From UMGS1696 sp964463375 (GTDB taxonomy: Bacteria > Bacillota > Clostridia > Oscillospirales > CAG-272): 10,519 nt of DNA. Below are positions 1-5,571 of this stretch, piece by piece. Every line of letters begins with the position of its first letter. Position 1 is the first letter of the stretch. Both the position numbers and the translations under genes were made by a program. The stretch spans positions 1 through 10,519 of the forward strand of contig CAYXBQ010000050.1 in NCBI GenBank assembly GCA_964463375.1, written 5' to 3'. The notes under the pieces were generated by a model, which did not search any database, was not told where the DNA came from, and worked only from the letters and a program-made list of their open reading frames with translations.

Positions 1-434
1 CTTCAGTTGACCGATTTTTTCTCTGGCATCCAGACCTTAGAAAGACGGTTTGTTTGGGTGCAAACTTCCCGTTTTTTCATCAGGCGAGCGGCGGGGACAA
101 GGTGTCGTGCAAAGCGATTGTTGCTTATGAATTGTATGCACTGCCCTGTCGTAGCTATTCCGAAATCGACGTTTGGGTTCAAAGTAAAGGTGTCCAGCAG
201 AACGTACGTTAAAACAAAGTTGCTCCACTATTTATCCGCAGTTTTCCCCCATGGAGGTCAACCGGAAGAAACGCTTTAGACGAAAAACGTGGTCTCCCCA
301 TGCGGTAGCCCAATCAAAAAGTGGTAGTTTAAGCCGAACAAGATTTACTGCCGAATGTCTTGCTTCCAGAGAGTATGACTGTTAAGCGCAAGAACTGCTT
401 TTCGAGTCGATCGAGTAGGGGATGGGAGTCGAGA
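1..434. repeat. Large repeat core, copy A (left end cut by window)
   Basis: This is one of three copies of a non-coding core; the others are at 2132-2607 and 10273-10519. From about 92 to 270 it matches 2262-2440 with only scattered differences by eye, including the stretch with TGCACTGCCCTGTCGTAGC (138-156). Its right end (345-434), reverse-complemented, matches the left end of copy B: it has the ACTCGAAAAGC and CTCCCATCCCC motifs of the terminal inverted repeat. The left terminus lies outside the window. Short ORFs inside are not conserved between copies in a coding-like way. It could be a non-autonomous mobile element or a structured RNA gene; strand is not determinable. Confidence 0.8.
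107..141. other. Conserved nested hairpin in core A
   Basis: The outer stem is GTGCA (107-111) with TGCAC (137-141). The inner stem is AAGC (112-115) with GCTT (123-126). The same two stems occur in copies B (2279-2313) and C (10423-10456) while the apical loop differs in all three (gattgtt, tataatt, taagtt). Constant stems with variable loops suggest a folded RNA or DNA structure. Confidence 0.5.
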
Positions 435-486
435 GGGTAAGGGGGAGAAAAACTGACGAGGAAGTTTTCCTTCTCCCCCTTACCCT
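434..486. repeat. Polypurine 16-bp hairpin flanking core A
   Basis: AGGGTAAGGGGGAGAA (434-449) pairs perfectly with 471-486. Read on the minus strand, the loop region holds AAACTTCCTCGTCAGTTT, the same loop motif found on the plus strand in the hairpins left of core B (2081-2130) and core C (10199-10272). Copy A therefore carries on its right side, inverted, the module that copies B and C carry on their left. Confidence 0.8.
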
Positions 487-765
487 TTCGTGCCGCCCGC
501 CCACTCAACGCAGTTGAGTGAGGCAGTCCCCCGAAACTTTTCGGAAAAAACCACGTCAGCAAGCCCAACGCAGTTGGAGAAAAACCAAAAGCCCAACGCA
601 GTGTCACCCCGCCGTACGCCAGTACAAAGCCCCCCCACGGGAAGTGCACACCCTGCGGAACGGTCAAGACCGTTCCCTACAGGTTTGGGTGCGAAGGATT
701 CACGTGCCGCCAGAATGGTGAAGTGACCAAATGCCCAACGCCAGTTGAAGAAAAACCGGGGGTAT
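487..765. repeat. Hairpin module array, right arm (reverse orientation)
   Basis: This 279-base stretch has no gene. It is a chain of repeat modules read as reverse complement of those at 1817-2030 and 5219-5571. Hairpins in order: CACTCAAC-GCA-GTTGAGTG (502-520), CCGAAA/TTTCGG (531-544), CCAAC-GCA-GTTGG (565-577), GTAC-GCCA-GTAC (614-625), the invariant 9-bp GGAACGGTC/GACCGTTCC stem (657-676), and CAAC-GCCA-GTTG (736-747). It ends directly at the terminator of the 796 gene. Confidence 0.85.
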
Positions 766-766
766 A

Positions 767-796
767 AAAAAAAGGGGGCCAAAACCCCCTTTTTTT
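767..796 (-). terminator. Rho-independent terminator, probably bidirectional
   Basis: AAAAAAAGGGGG (767-778) pairs with CCCCCTTTTTTT (785-796), giving a GC stem flanked by A/T tracts on both sides. On the minus strand it ends in a run of T immediately after the membrane-protein gene, and the stem overlaps that gene's TGA stop codon (796-798). Confidence 0.8.
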
Positions 797-1641
797 CACT
801 TGCGAAGCCACACATCGTATACCGCAGGATCTACGCCAAAGGCCTCGCAGACCTCCGCCGGCTCCCAGGCCACGTCCGTGCCTCGTGCCGTGATCCAATT
901 TTGGTATTCATCACTTGTGAAATATCCTTTATCCAAAAGATACTGCAAAAAGCCGTTCCGTTGGCTGTCCGTGAAGCCGTCGTAGGCAGCATCGCTGTTT
1001 TCCGTAGCCGCATACAACGATACCGATTTCAGCAGTGCCGTAGCATGGTACGTGTCCACCTGCACCGTGGCCTGCTGCTCCTGCACTGCCTCGGCTTCTG
1101 CCTCTTTCGCTTCCGCTTCCTCCGTGACCACCGCCATTTCCATCGGTGCCTCGTCCTCCAAACTGTAGGACACCACATCCGTCTCCGCATATGTTTCGGA
1201 AACCGCCTCGGTTGCCGCCTCGGTTACCGTGCCGGTCGTCATTTTGGGAGCCGCTTCTGCCCCCATGTTGACCATTTCCTCATCTGCCGCCAGCATCTGG
1301 GAGCGCAGCTGCGGATATACCAACGCCAGCACGCCGCACAGCAGTACCAGGCAAGCCGCCACGCCGCCGAACCGCCGCACAAAGGCACGCATTTTCCGTT
1401 GTCTGGCAGCTTTTTCCTCTGCCGCCTGTTTTTCCAGCCGGATCTGTTCCATGACCCGTTTGGTAAAGTCGGCACTGGGAGCGGGGTACGCCTGTCGGAT
1501 CAGGTCCACCAGCTCCGGCATGGGGGCATCATTTTCTTCCACTTTGGAACAATCCCCCCCCGTATTTTTTGATTCGTCTATAGTTCCCGCCCCATGATCC
1601 TCCACAGGATCCGGCACAGGCAAAGAAGTATTGCGATCCAT
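796..1641 (-). CDS. Single-pass membrane protein, probable anti-sigma/regulatory partner of the ECF sigma factor
   Basis: Numbered from the ATG at 1641, the protein has about 281 residues: an acidic N-terminal cytoplasmic part, a short motif ELVDLIRQAYPAPSADF typical of the start of Clostridia sigma-partner membrane proteins, a basic/alanine-rich linker, and one membrane segment (GGVAACLVLLCGVLALVYP, about residues 93-111). An extracytoplasmic region rich in Glu, Ala and Thr follows, with a C-terminal Tyr/Asp-rich domain. No HxxxCxxC zinc-binding anti-sigma motif is present. The gene follows an ECF sigma gene on the same strand, but about 1 kb of repeats separates them. The start is uncertain: a TTG at 1725 keeps the frame open but overlaps the candidate promoter, the ATG at 1641 has no clear ribosome binding site, and a GTG at 1542 follows a run of eight G. 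The anti-sigma role is inferred from topology and position; it could be an ECF-controlled envelope protein of other function. Confidence 0.65.
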   Translation of the reverse strand: MDRNTSLPVPDPVEDHGAGTIDESKNTGGDCSKVEENDAPMPELVDLIRQAYPAPSADFTKRVMEQIRLEKQAAEEKAARQRKMRAFVRRFGGVAACLVLLCGVLALVYPQLRSQMLAADEEMVNMGAEAAPKMTTGTVTEAATEAVSETYAETDVVSYSLEDEAPMEMAVVTEEAEAKEAEAEAVQEQQATVQVDTYHATALLKSVSLYAATENSDAAYDGFTDSQRNGFLQYLLDKGYFTSDEYQNWITARGTDVAWEPAEVCEAFGVDPAVYDVWLRK

Positions 1642-1707
1642 ACAGTCCAGCGAAGGCCGCAGCACGACCGACGCATCCTTTCCAAGCACTCTAAGGGTTA
1701 CGGGAGA

Positions 1708-1736
1708 TAAGACGACAGCCCACAAAAAAAGTTCCC
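1708..1736 (-). promoter_or_regulatory. Candidate ECF-sigma promoter for the membrane-protein gene
   Basis: The minus strand reads GGGAAC (1736-1731), a 16-nt spacer, then CGTCTTA (1714-1708). This resembles the general ECF promoter pattern (GGAAC/TGAAAC at -35, CGTC or CGTA at -10, 16-17 nt apart). It would start transcription near 1700, about 60 nt before the ATG at 1641, and would exclude the TTG at 1725 as start. It is a pattern match only, though its position next to an ECF sigma gene supports it. Confidence 0.45.
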
Positions 1737-1766
1737 ACGCACGAGAGATTTGTGAAAACTTTTTTA

Positions 1767-1778
1767 TTCATATATGAA
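1767..1778. promoter_or_regulatory. 12-bp perfect palindrome TTCATATATGAA, possible operator
   Basis: TTCATATATGAA is its own reverse complement and lies just upstream of the candidate ECF promoter. Nearby, CTTAAG occurs twice, at 1795-1800 and 1806-1811, and GATTCT (1800-1805) pairs with AGAATC (1810-1815). These AT-rich symmetrical sequences sit in the unique DNA between the promoter and the repeat array. A binding role is conjecture. Confidence 0.25.
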
Positions 1779-1816
1779 CAAAAAGGGGAAAAGGCTTAAG
1801 ATTCTCTTAAGAATCC

Positions 1817-2030
1817 CGGGGGTGACACTGCGTTGGGCGGGGGGACCCATTACGCATGGTGCGCACGTCACGTGGGGTTTTTCATCAACTGGCGTTGGGC
1901 TTTTGGTCACTCCACCATTCTGGCGACACGTGAATCCTTCCCACCCAACCCTGTAGGGAACGGTCTTGACCGTTCCGCATGGTGTGCACTTCCCGTGGGG
2001 GGTCTCAACTGGCGTTGGGCTTGCTGACGG
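1817..2030. repeat. Hairpin module array, left arm (forward orientation)
   Basis: This holds a forward copy of the module set: TTACGCATGGTGCGCACGTC, then CAAC-TGGC-GTTG (1886-1897), CACTCCACCATTCTGGCG, the invariant GGAACGGTC/GACCGTTCC hairpin (1957-1976), a CACTTCCCGTGGGG motif, and a second CAAC-TGGC-GTTG (2006-2017). It is the left arm of the composite whose core is copy B; the right arm is at 2608-2711. Spurious ORFs in it only reflect the repeat. Confidence 0.85.
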
Positions 2031-2038
2031 ATTTTTTT

Positions 2039-2052
2039 CCGATGAATATCGG
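2039..2052. repeat. Small hairpin CCGAT/ATCGG left of core B
   Basis: CCGAT (2039-2043) pairs with ATCGG (2048-2052). The same position in other copies has TTCCGAT-TAGT-ATCGGAA (10154-10171), TTTCCCGAA-TAGT-TTCGGGAAA (5604-5625) and CCGAA-ACTA-TTCGG (2638-2651). The stem sequence changes on both sides together. Confidence 0.6.
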
Positions 2053-2080
2053 TAGATTGCCCTACGCGGGCAGCGTGAAA

Positions 2081-2130
2081 GGGTAGGAAGGGGATTCAAA
2101 CTTCCTCGGCAGTTTGTCCCCTTCCTACCC
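2081..2130. repeat. Polypurine 14-bp hairpin flanking core B
   Basis: GGGTAGGAAGGGGA (2081-2094) pairs perfectly with 2117-2130. The loop contains AAACTTCCTCGGCAGTTT, matching the loops of the hairpins beside copies A (inverted) and C. The stem sequence differs from that of copy A (GGGTAAGGGGGA), but both sides changed together. Confidence 0.8.
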
Positions 2131-2131
2131 T

Positions 2132-2607
2132 CTCAACTCCCACCATCCCCTTAATCGCCTCGAAAAGCTACTCTCGCAGTTATCTCCCATATTCTCTGGC
2201 ATCCAGACCATAGAAAGACGGATTGTTGGTCGAAAAGCACCAGTTTTTTCATCAGGCGAGCGGCGATGGCAAGGTGTCGTGCAAAGCTATAATTGCTTAT
2301 GAATCGTATGCACTGCCCTGTCGTAGCTATTCCGAAATCGACGTTTGGGTTCAAAGTAAAGGTGTACAGCAAAACGTACGTTAAAACAAAGTTACTCCAC
2401 TATTTATCCGCAGTTTTCCCCCATGGGGGTCAACCGGAAGAAGCGTTTTAGACTGCAAACGTAGCCCAAAATGCGGCAGCCCGATCAAAAACGGGATTAT
2501 CAAGCCGTACTAAATTTACTGCGTTATGCTCTGCTTCCAGAGAGTATGGAGTCAATAGGCGCAAGTATAGCTTTTCGAGTCGATTAAGGGGTGGGGTGGG
2601 AGTCGAG
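2132..2607. repeat. Large repeat core, copy B (complete, about 476 nt, terminal inverted repeats)
   Basis: This is the only complete core in the window. The left arm (2132-2212) and the reverse complement of the right arm (2523-2607) align with few gaps: both have an ACTCCCACC start, CCCCTTAATCG, CTCGAAAAGCTA, then a TCTGG-rich small hairpin. The interior shares long near-identical stretches with copies A and C. Internal structures include the nested hairpin at 2279-2313 and a hairpin around the palindrome CCCCCATGGGGG (2418-2429), extended by TCCG/CGGA. There is no plausible protein. It may be a MITE-like element or a large structured RNA. It lies between the sigma gene and its probable partner. 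Confidence 0.85.
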
Positions 2608-2711
2608 CCACTCAACTCGTTGAGTGAGGCATTCCTTCCGAAACTATTCGGGAAATAACCTGTCAACAAGCCGTACGCCAGTACAGAAAAACCAAAGGGG
2701 TTAGGTAAAGG
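2608..2711. repeat. Hairpin modules, right arm next to the sigma gene
   Basis: Hairpins: CACTCAAC/GTTGAGTG (2609-2626), CCGAA-ACTA-TTCGG (2638-2651) and GTAC-GCCA-GTAC (2673-2684). The arm then runs into AAAGGGGTTAGGTAAAG (2694-2710), which forms one side of the sigma gene's terminator-like hairpin. Orientation is opposite to 1817-2030, so the two arms flank core B as an inverted pair. Confidence 0.8.
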
Positions 2712-2730
2712 GGCCACCCCCTTACCCCTA
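2694..2730 (-). terminator. Terminator-like hairpin after the sigma gene
   Basis: On the minus strand GGTAAGGGG pairs with CCCCTTTACC, followed by CCCCTTT and a short T-rich stretch. The stop codon TAG (2728-2730) is within the structure. The element AAAGGGGTTAGGTAAAG also occurs after mnmE (3742-3758) and after the lipoprotein gene (5753-5769). Confidence 0.5.
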
Positions 2731-3414
2731 CCAGCCCCCCATTTGCGTGAGCCGTTCCTTGAGGGTGCGGCGGGCACGGTTCAGGCGGGATTTCACGGTG
2801 CCGATCTCCAGGTGCAATAGCGCCGCTATGTCTGCATACGAAAGATCTTCCATGTCCCGCAAAAGGATCACCGTGCGCATGTCCTCCGGCAAAGATTCAA
2901 TGGCCGCCCGGACGATGCGGATGGTCTCCTGCCGCTCCAGGGCAGACTCCGGCACCGTGTCCCCCTCGGATATCGGCACATCGATGGTCACCTCTTCGTC
3001 GTCCGTGTCGTTGCGGGTCAGGGAAACGGTGGGATGGCGGGAGGCGATGCGGCAATGGTCCCGGGCGCAGTTGACGGCAATGCGATAGATCCATGTGGAA
3101 AAAGCGCAGTCCCCTCGGAAGGATGGCAGCGACCGCCAAGCCTTCAGAAACGCATTCTGCGCCACATCTTCTCCATCTTCGGGCGAGCCGCCGTACATCC
3201 GCAGGACCCGCAGCGCCGTGTGGTAGACGAACCGTTCATAGGTCTCCACCAGCACAGCAAAGGCGGCCTCATCCCCGGCCTGTGCTTTTTTCACCAGCGC
3301 ATCGGCGGCCTGTCGAGCATCCCCATCGGTATGGGAAGCCAGGTCACCGGCAGCGGCAGCATCCAGCCCCTCCAGCGTTTCATCGTCGCCGGCCGTCAAG
3401 CAATCTTTGATCAT
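2728..3414 (-). CDS. RNA polymerase sigma factor, ECF (sigma-70) family
   Basis: The product directs RNA polymerase to a small set of promoters, usually in response to envelope or stress signals. From the second ATG it has 228 residues. Region 2 spans about residues 46-125, with the core-binding/-10 recognition signature EDVAQNAFLKAWRSLPSF and STWIYRIAVNCARD. Region 4 spans about 165-222, with SLPEDMRTVILLRDMEDLSY and the helix-turn-helix EIGTVKSRLNRARRTLKERL. There is no region 1.1 or 3, as expected for ECF factors. The first 40 residues are an acidic extension, longer than in most ECF proteins. The start at 3414 is preferred over the ATG at 3417 because AAAAGGA is only 2 nt from the first ATG and 5 nt from the second. 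It is transcribed from a sigma-A promoter (3472-3500). The likely partner membrane protein lies downstream beyond a repeat composite. Confidence 0.93.
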   Translation of the reverse strand: MIKDCLTAGDDETLEGLDAAAAGDLASHTDGDARQAADALVKKAQAGDEAAFAVLVETYERFVYHTALRVLRMYGGSPEDGEDVAQNAFLKAWRSLPSFRGDCAFSTWIYRIAVNCARDHCRIASRHPTVSLTRNDTDDEEVTIDVPISEGDTVPESALERQETIRIVRAAIESLPEDMRTVILLRDMEDLSYADIAALLHLEIGTVKSRLNRARRTLKERLTQMGGW

Positions 3415-3471
3415 CATCGTCCTTTTAATCTACCCAAACCATCTTCCGCACATTTCCAGCGTTCTCCCTAT

Positions 3472-3500
3472 AGTATAACACAGTTTACGCAATAAATCAA
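3472..3500 (-). promoter_or_regulatory. Sigma-A promoter of the ECF sigma gene
   Basis: On the minus strand TTGATT (3500-3495) and TATACT (3477-3472) are separated by exactly 17 nt, each one or two bases from consensus. Transcription would start near 3465, giving a leader of about 50 nt with the AAAAGGA site just before the start codon. This indicates housekeeping expression of the sigma factor rather than autoregulation at this promoter. Confidence 0.85.
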
Positions 3501-3536
3501 GTTCTTTTTTCCTACCGAACGGGTTTGTTTTTCGTC

Positions 3537-3769
3537 CTTACGCATGGTGTGCACGTCCCGTGGGGGTGATTGTACTGGCGTACGGCGGGGGGACACTGCG
3601 CCCAACGCCAGTTGAAACCAAAACCCCTACGGCAGTAGATGAAACCCCACGGAGTCAAACGCCGTACGCCAGTACAAAGCCCCCCACGGGAAGTGCGCCC
3701 CATGCGAAATGGTAACCCTCCCAACGCAGTTGAGAAACCGCAAAGGGGTTAGGTAAAGGGGGCCCCCCC
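3537..3769. repeat. Composite inverted repeat without large core
   Basis: The gap between mnmE and the sigma promoter is filled by this repeat. The left arm has TTACGCATGGTGTGCACGTC, CCGTGGGGG and GTAC-TGGC-GTAC (3572-3583). The right arm carries their reverse complements: CAAC-GCCA-GTTG (3603-3614), GTAC-GCCA-GTAC (3664-3675), CCCCCACGGGAAGTGCGC and CAAC-GCA-GTTG (3722-3732). The arms pair over about 60 nt with mismatches. The right end merges into the mnmE terminator-like structure. No coding sequence is credible here. Confidence 0.8.
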
Positions 3770-3772
3770 TTA
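3742..3772 (-). terminator. Terminator-like hairpin after mnmE
   Basis: On the minus strand GTAAGGGG pairs with CCCCTTTAC around a G/C-rich apex immediately at the TAA stop (3770-3772), followed by CCTAACCCCTTT. It shares AAAGGGGTTAGGTAAAG (3742-3758) with two other gene ends. The T tract is weak, so efficiency is uncertain. Confidence 0.5.
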
Positions 3773-5146
3773 CTTCCCCACACAAAAGCGGGCGAATATT
3801 GCATCCACGATCTCCCCGTTCACCGAGCGACCGTCCGTTTCGTCCAACGCCGCCAACGCCGATTCACAGAGCGTGCATATGGCATCCAGCGCATCGCCTG
3901 TGTCCAGCGCATACGCCGCATCCGCTAAGTAGGCCTCCGCTCTCGTTAGGGCTGCGTGCTGCCGGATGTCCCAGATCACTGCGTCTCGCCCGACCTCCAA
4001 CCGGTCACTGCCCCACAGCGATGCCACCGCCGCCGATAGCTCGTCCAGTCCCTCTCCCGTGGCGCAGGATACAGCGATCACCTTGTCGTGGTGCTCTGCC
4101 AAATACGCCAGATCCTTTTCGACAAAGGCCGTACCCGTGTCTGCCTTGTTGACCACAGCGATCCGTGGACATGCCGGATAGGCCGACACCATCTCCCGCT
4201 CCTCTGCCGAAAGCCCCGCCGTGGGGTCGAATACACCGATCACCAGCTCTGCCCCGGCGATCTCCCGTGCCGCCCGATCCACACCGATCTGCTCCACCAC
4301 ATCCCCGGTCTCCCGCAGCCCCGCCGTGTCCGACAGCCGCAGCGTCACCCCACCAAAGGAGACCACCTGCCGCAGGATGTCCCGTGTGGTCCCGGCCACC
4401 TGGGTCACAATGGCAGATTCCTCCCCCGTGAGCCGGTTGAAAAGGGAGCTTTTCCCCGCATTGGGTCTGCCGCAAATGACAGTCTTGACCCCCTCCGCCA
4501 CCGCCCGACCGGTCTTGTAGGTAGAAAGCAGCCCCCGCACACCGGCAAGTGCCCGATGCACCACCCCGGCGATCTGGGTCTCCCCCTCGTCCCCCACATC
4601 CTCTTCGGGATAATCCATCGCCGCATAGAGGGCGGTCATCACATCAAAAAGGGGTTCCCGGATCTGCCGCAGCTTTTCGGAGACCACGCCCCGCACAGCC
4701 CCGGCGGAGAGCTTCATCCGTTCCTCGGTATCCGCATCGATGAGCCGCCCCACCGCCTCTGCCTCGGTGAGGGAGAGCTTGCCGGCGAGGAAGGCCCGCT
4801 TGGTAAATTCCCCCGGCTCTGCCAAAGCTGCCCCCGCCGCCAGCACAGCAGAGAGGACAGAAGCGGTCACAAAGGTCCCCCCATGGCAGGAGAGCTCACA
4901 AACGTCCTCTCCGGTAAAGGAAGCGGGCCCATGGAACGTGGTACAGACCCCGGTATCCAGCACCTCTCCGGCGATGGTATGGATGGTCCCGAAGGCAGCG
5001 AACCGGGCAGGCAGGTCAGCGACGTTCTTTCCGGAGGCAGGCGAAAAGACCCGTCCGGCCACGTCCAGCGCAGCATCCCCGGAGACCCGGATCACAGCGA
5101 TGCCCCCTTTCCCGTGCGGCGTAGAAACAGCAGCGATGGTATGCAT
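3770..5146 (-). CDS. mnmE: tRNA uridine-5-carboxymethylaminomethyl(34) synthesis GTPase MnmE (TrmE)
   Basis: With MnmG, this GTPase builds the carboxymethylaminomethyl group on C5 of wobble uridine 34 of certain tRNAs, using methylene-tetrahydrofolate, glycine and FAD. The 458 residues match the family length. The N-terminal folate-binding domain (1-120) starts TIAAVSTPHGKGGIAVIRVSG and includes PGEFTKRAFLAGKLSLTEAEA (111-131). The G domain inside the helical region has G1 GRPNAGKSS (226-234), G2 TTRD (253-256), G3 DTAG (273-276) and G4 NKAD (333-336). The C-terminal FCVGK (454-458) carries the catalytic Cys. The ATG at 5146 has AAAGGAT about 9 nt upstream. In many bacteria mnmE sits in the rnpA-yidC-jag-mnmE-mnmG cluster; here it stands alone between repeat-filled gaps, so MnmG must be encoded elsewhere. 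Confidence 0.97.
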   Translation of the reverse strand: MHTIAAVSTPHGKGGIAVIRVSGDAALDVAGRVFSPASGKNVADLPARFAAFGTIHTIAGEVLDTGVCTTFHGPASFTGEDVCELSCHGGTFVTASVLSAVLAAGAALAEPGEFTKRAFLAGKLSLTEAEAVGRLIDADTEERMKLSAGAVRGVVSEKLRQIREPLFDVMTALYAAMDYPEEDVGDEGETQIAGVVHRALAGVRGLLSTYKTGRAVAEGVKTVICGRPNAGKSSLFNRLTGEESAIVTQVAGTTRDILRQVVSFGGVTLRLSDTAGLRETGDVVEQIGVDRAAREIAGAELVIGVFDPTAGLSAEEREMVSAYPACPRIAVVNKADTGTAFVEKDLAYLAEHHDKVIAVSCATGEGLDELSAAVASLWGSDRLEVGRDAVIWDIRQHAALTRAEAYLADAAYALDTGDALDAICTLCESALAALDETDGRSVNGEIVDAIFARFCVGK

Positions 5147-5218
5147 TTTCTTTTTATCCTTTCAAAAAGAAATTTTTTATAGAAAAACATGGGTCTCCCC
5201 TGTCCCCCGTTGTGGTGT

Positions 5219-5571
5219 TGTACTGGCGTACGGCGCAGGGGCTATTACGCATAGAGCGCACGTCACGTGGGGGCCTCAACTGGCGTTGGGCTTTTGGTCA
5301 CTCCACCATTCTGGCGGCACGTGAATTCTTCGCACCCAACCCTGTAGGGAACGGTCTTGACCGTTCCGCCGTTTTGCACTTCCCGTTGGGCTTTTGTACT
5401 GGCGTACGGCGTAGGGGCTATTACGCATAGAGCGCACGTCACGTGTTTTTTTCTCAACTGGCGTTGAGCTAAGGTCACTCCACCATTCTGGCGGCACGTG
5501 AATTCTTCGCACCCAACCCTGTAGGGAACGGTCTTGACCGTTCCGCCGCTTTGCACTTCCCGTTGGGGGTT
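5219..5571. repeat. Two tandem direct repeats of about 177 nt
   Basis: Unit 1 is 5219-5394 and unit 2 is 5395-5571; a third begins at 5572 but stops after the first hairpin. Each unit has GTAC-TGGC-GTAC (5220, 5396), GGGGCTATTACGCATAGAGC, GCGCACGTCACGTG, CAAC-TGGC-GTTG or a close variant (5277, about 5455), CACTCCACCATTCTGGCG, CACGTGAATTCTTCGCACCC, the invariant GGAACGGTC/GACCGTTCC hairpin (5348-5367, 5525-5544) and GCACTTCCCGTTGGG. The units are nearly identical, indicating recent duplication or gene conversion. Confidence 0.9.

Noticed and set aside
1..765. Possible CRISPR array because of the many repeats
   Set aside because: Repeat spacing is irregular, units contain hairpins of different types, and intervals are themselves repeated; no cas genes are present.
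745..1572. Long plus-strand open frame opposite the membrane-protein gene
   Set aside because: It overlaps the well-supported minus-strand gene and its terminator, and its product is a low-complexity His/Arg/Leu-rich sequence typical of an antisense frame.
1639..1725. Extension of the membrane-protein gene to the TTG at 1725
   Set aside because: No ribosome binding site, and the TTG falls inside the candidate ECF promoter; the extension has no recognisable feature.
1833..2027. Short open frames with recurring peptides such as NWRWAFGHSTILA and VGNGLDRSA in several repeat regions
   Set aside because: They are translations of the repeated hairpin modules, occur in many frames and both strands, lack ribosome binding sites and are broken between copies; not genes.
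2343..2358. GGGTTCAAAG in the core, reminiscent of a tRNA T-loop
   Set aside because: No acceptor, D or anticodon stems can be built around it; not a tRNA.
2151..2372. Minus-strand frame inside core B beginning LYTFTLNPNVDF, resembling the PfkB kinase start MIYTITLNPAWD of the nearby sugar kinase
   Set aside because: Similarity stops after about 13 residues, the start would be TTG without a ribosome binding site, and copies A and C change key residues (Tyr to Asp, Pro to Gln). Treated as coincidence, although a decayed kinase fragment cannot be fully excluded.
4088..5182. Long plus-strand open frame antisense to mnmE
   Set aside because: MnmE is unambiguous on the other strand; the antisense product is Pro/Gly/His-rich with no motif and arises from codon bias.
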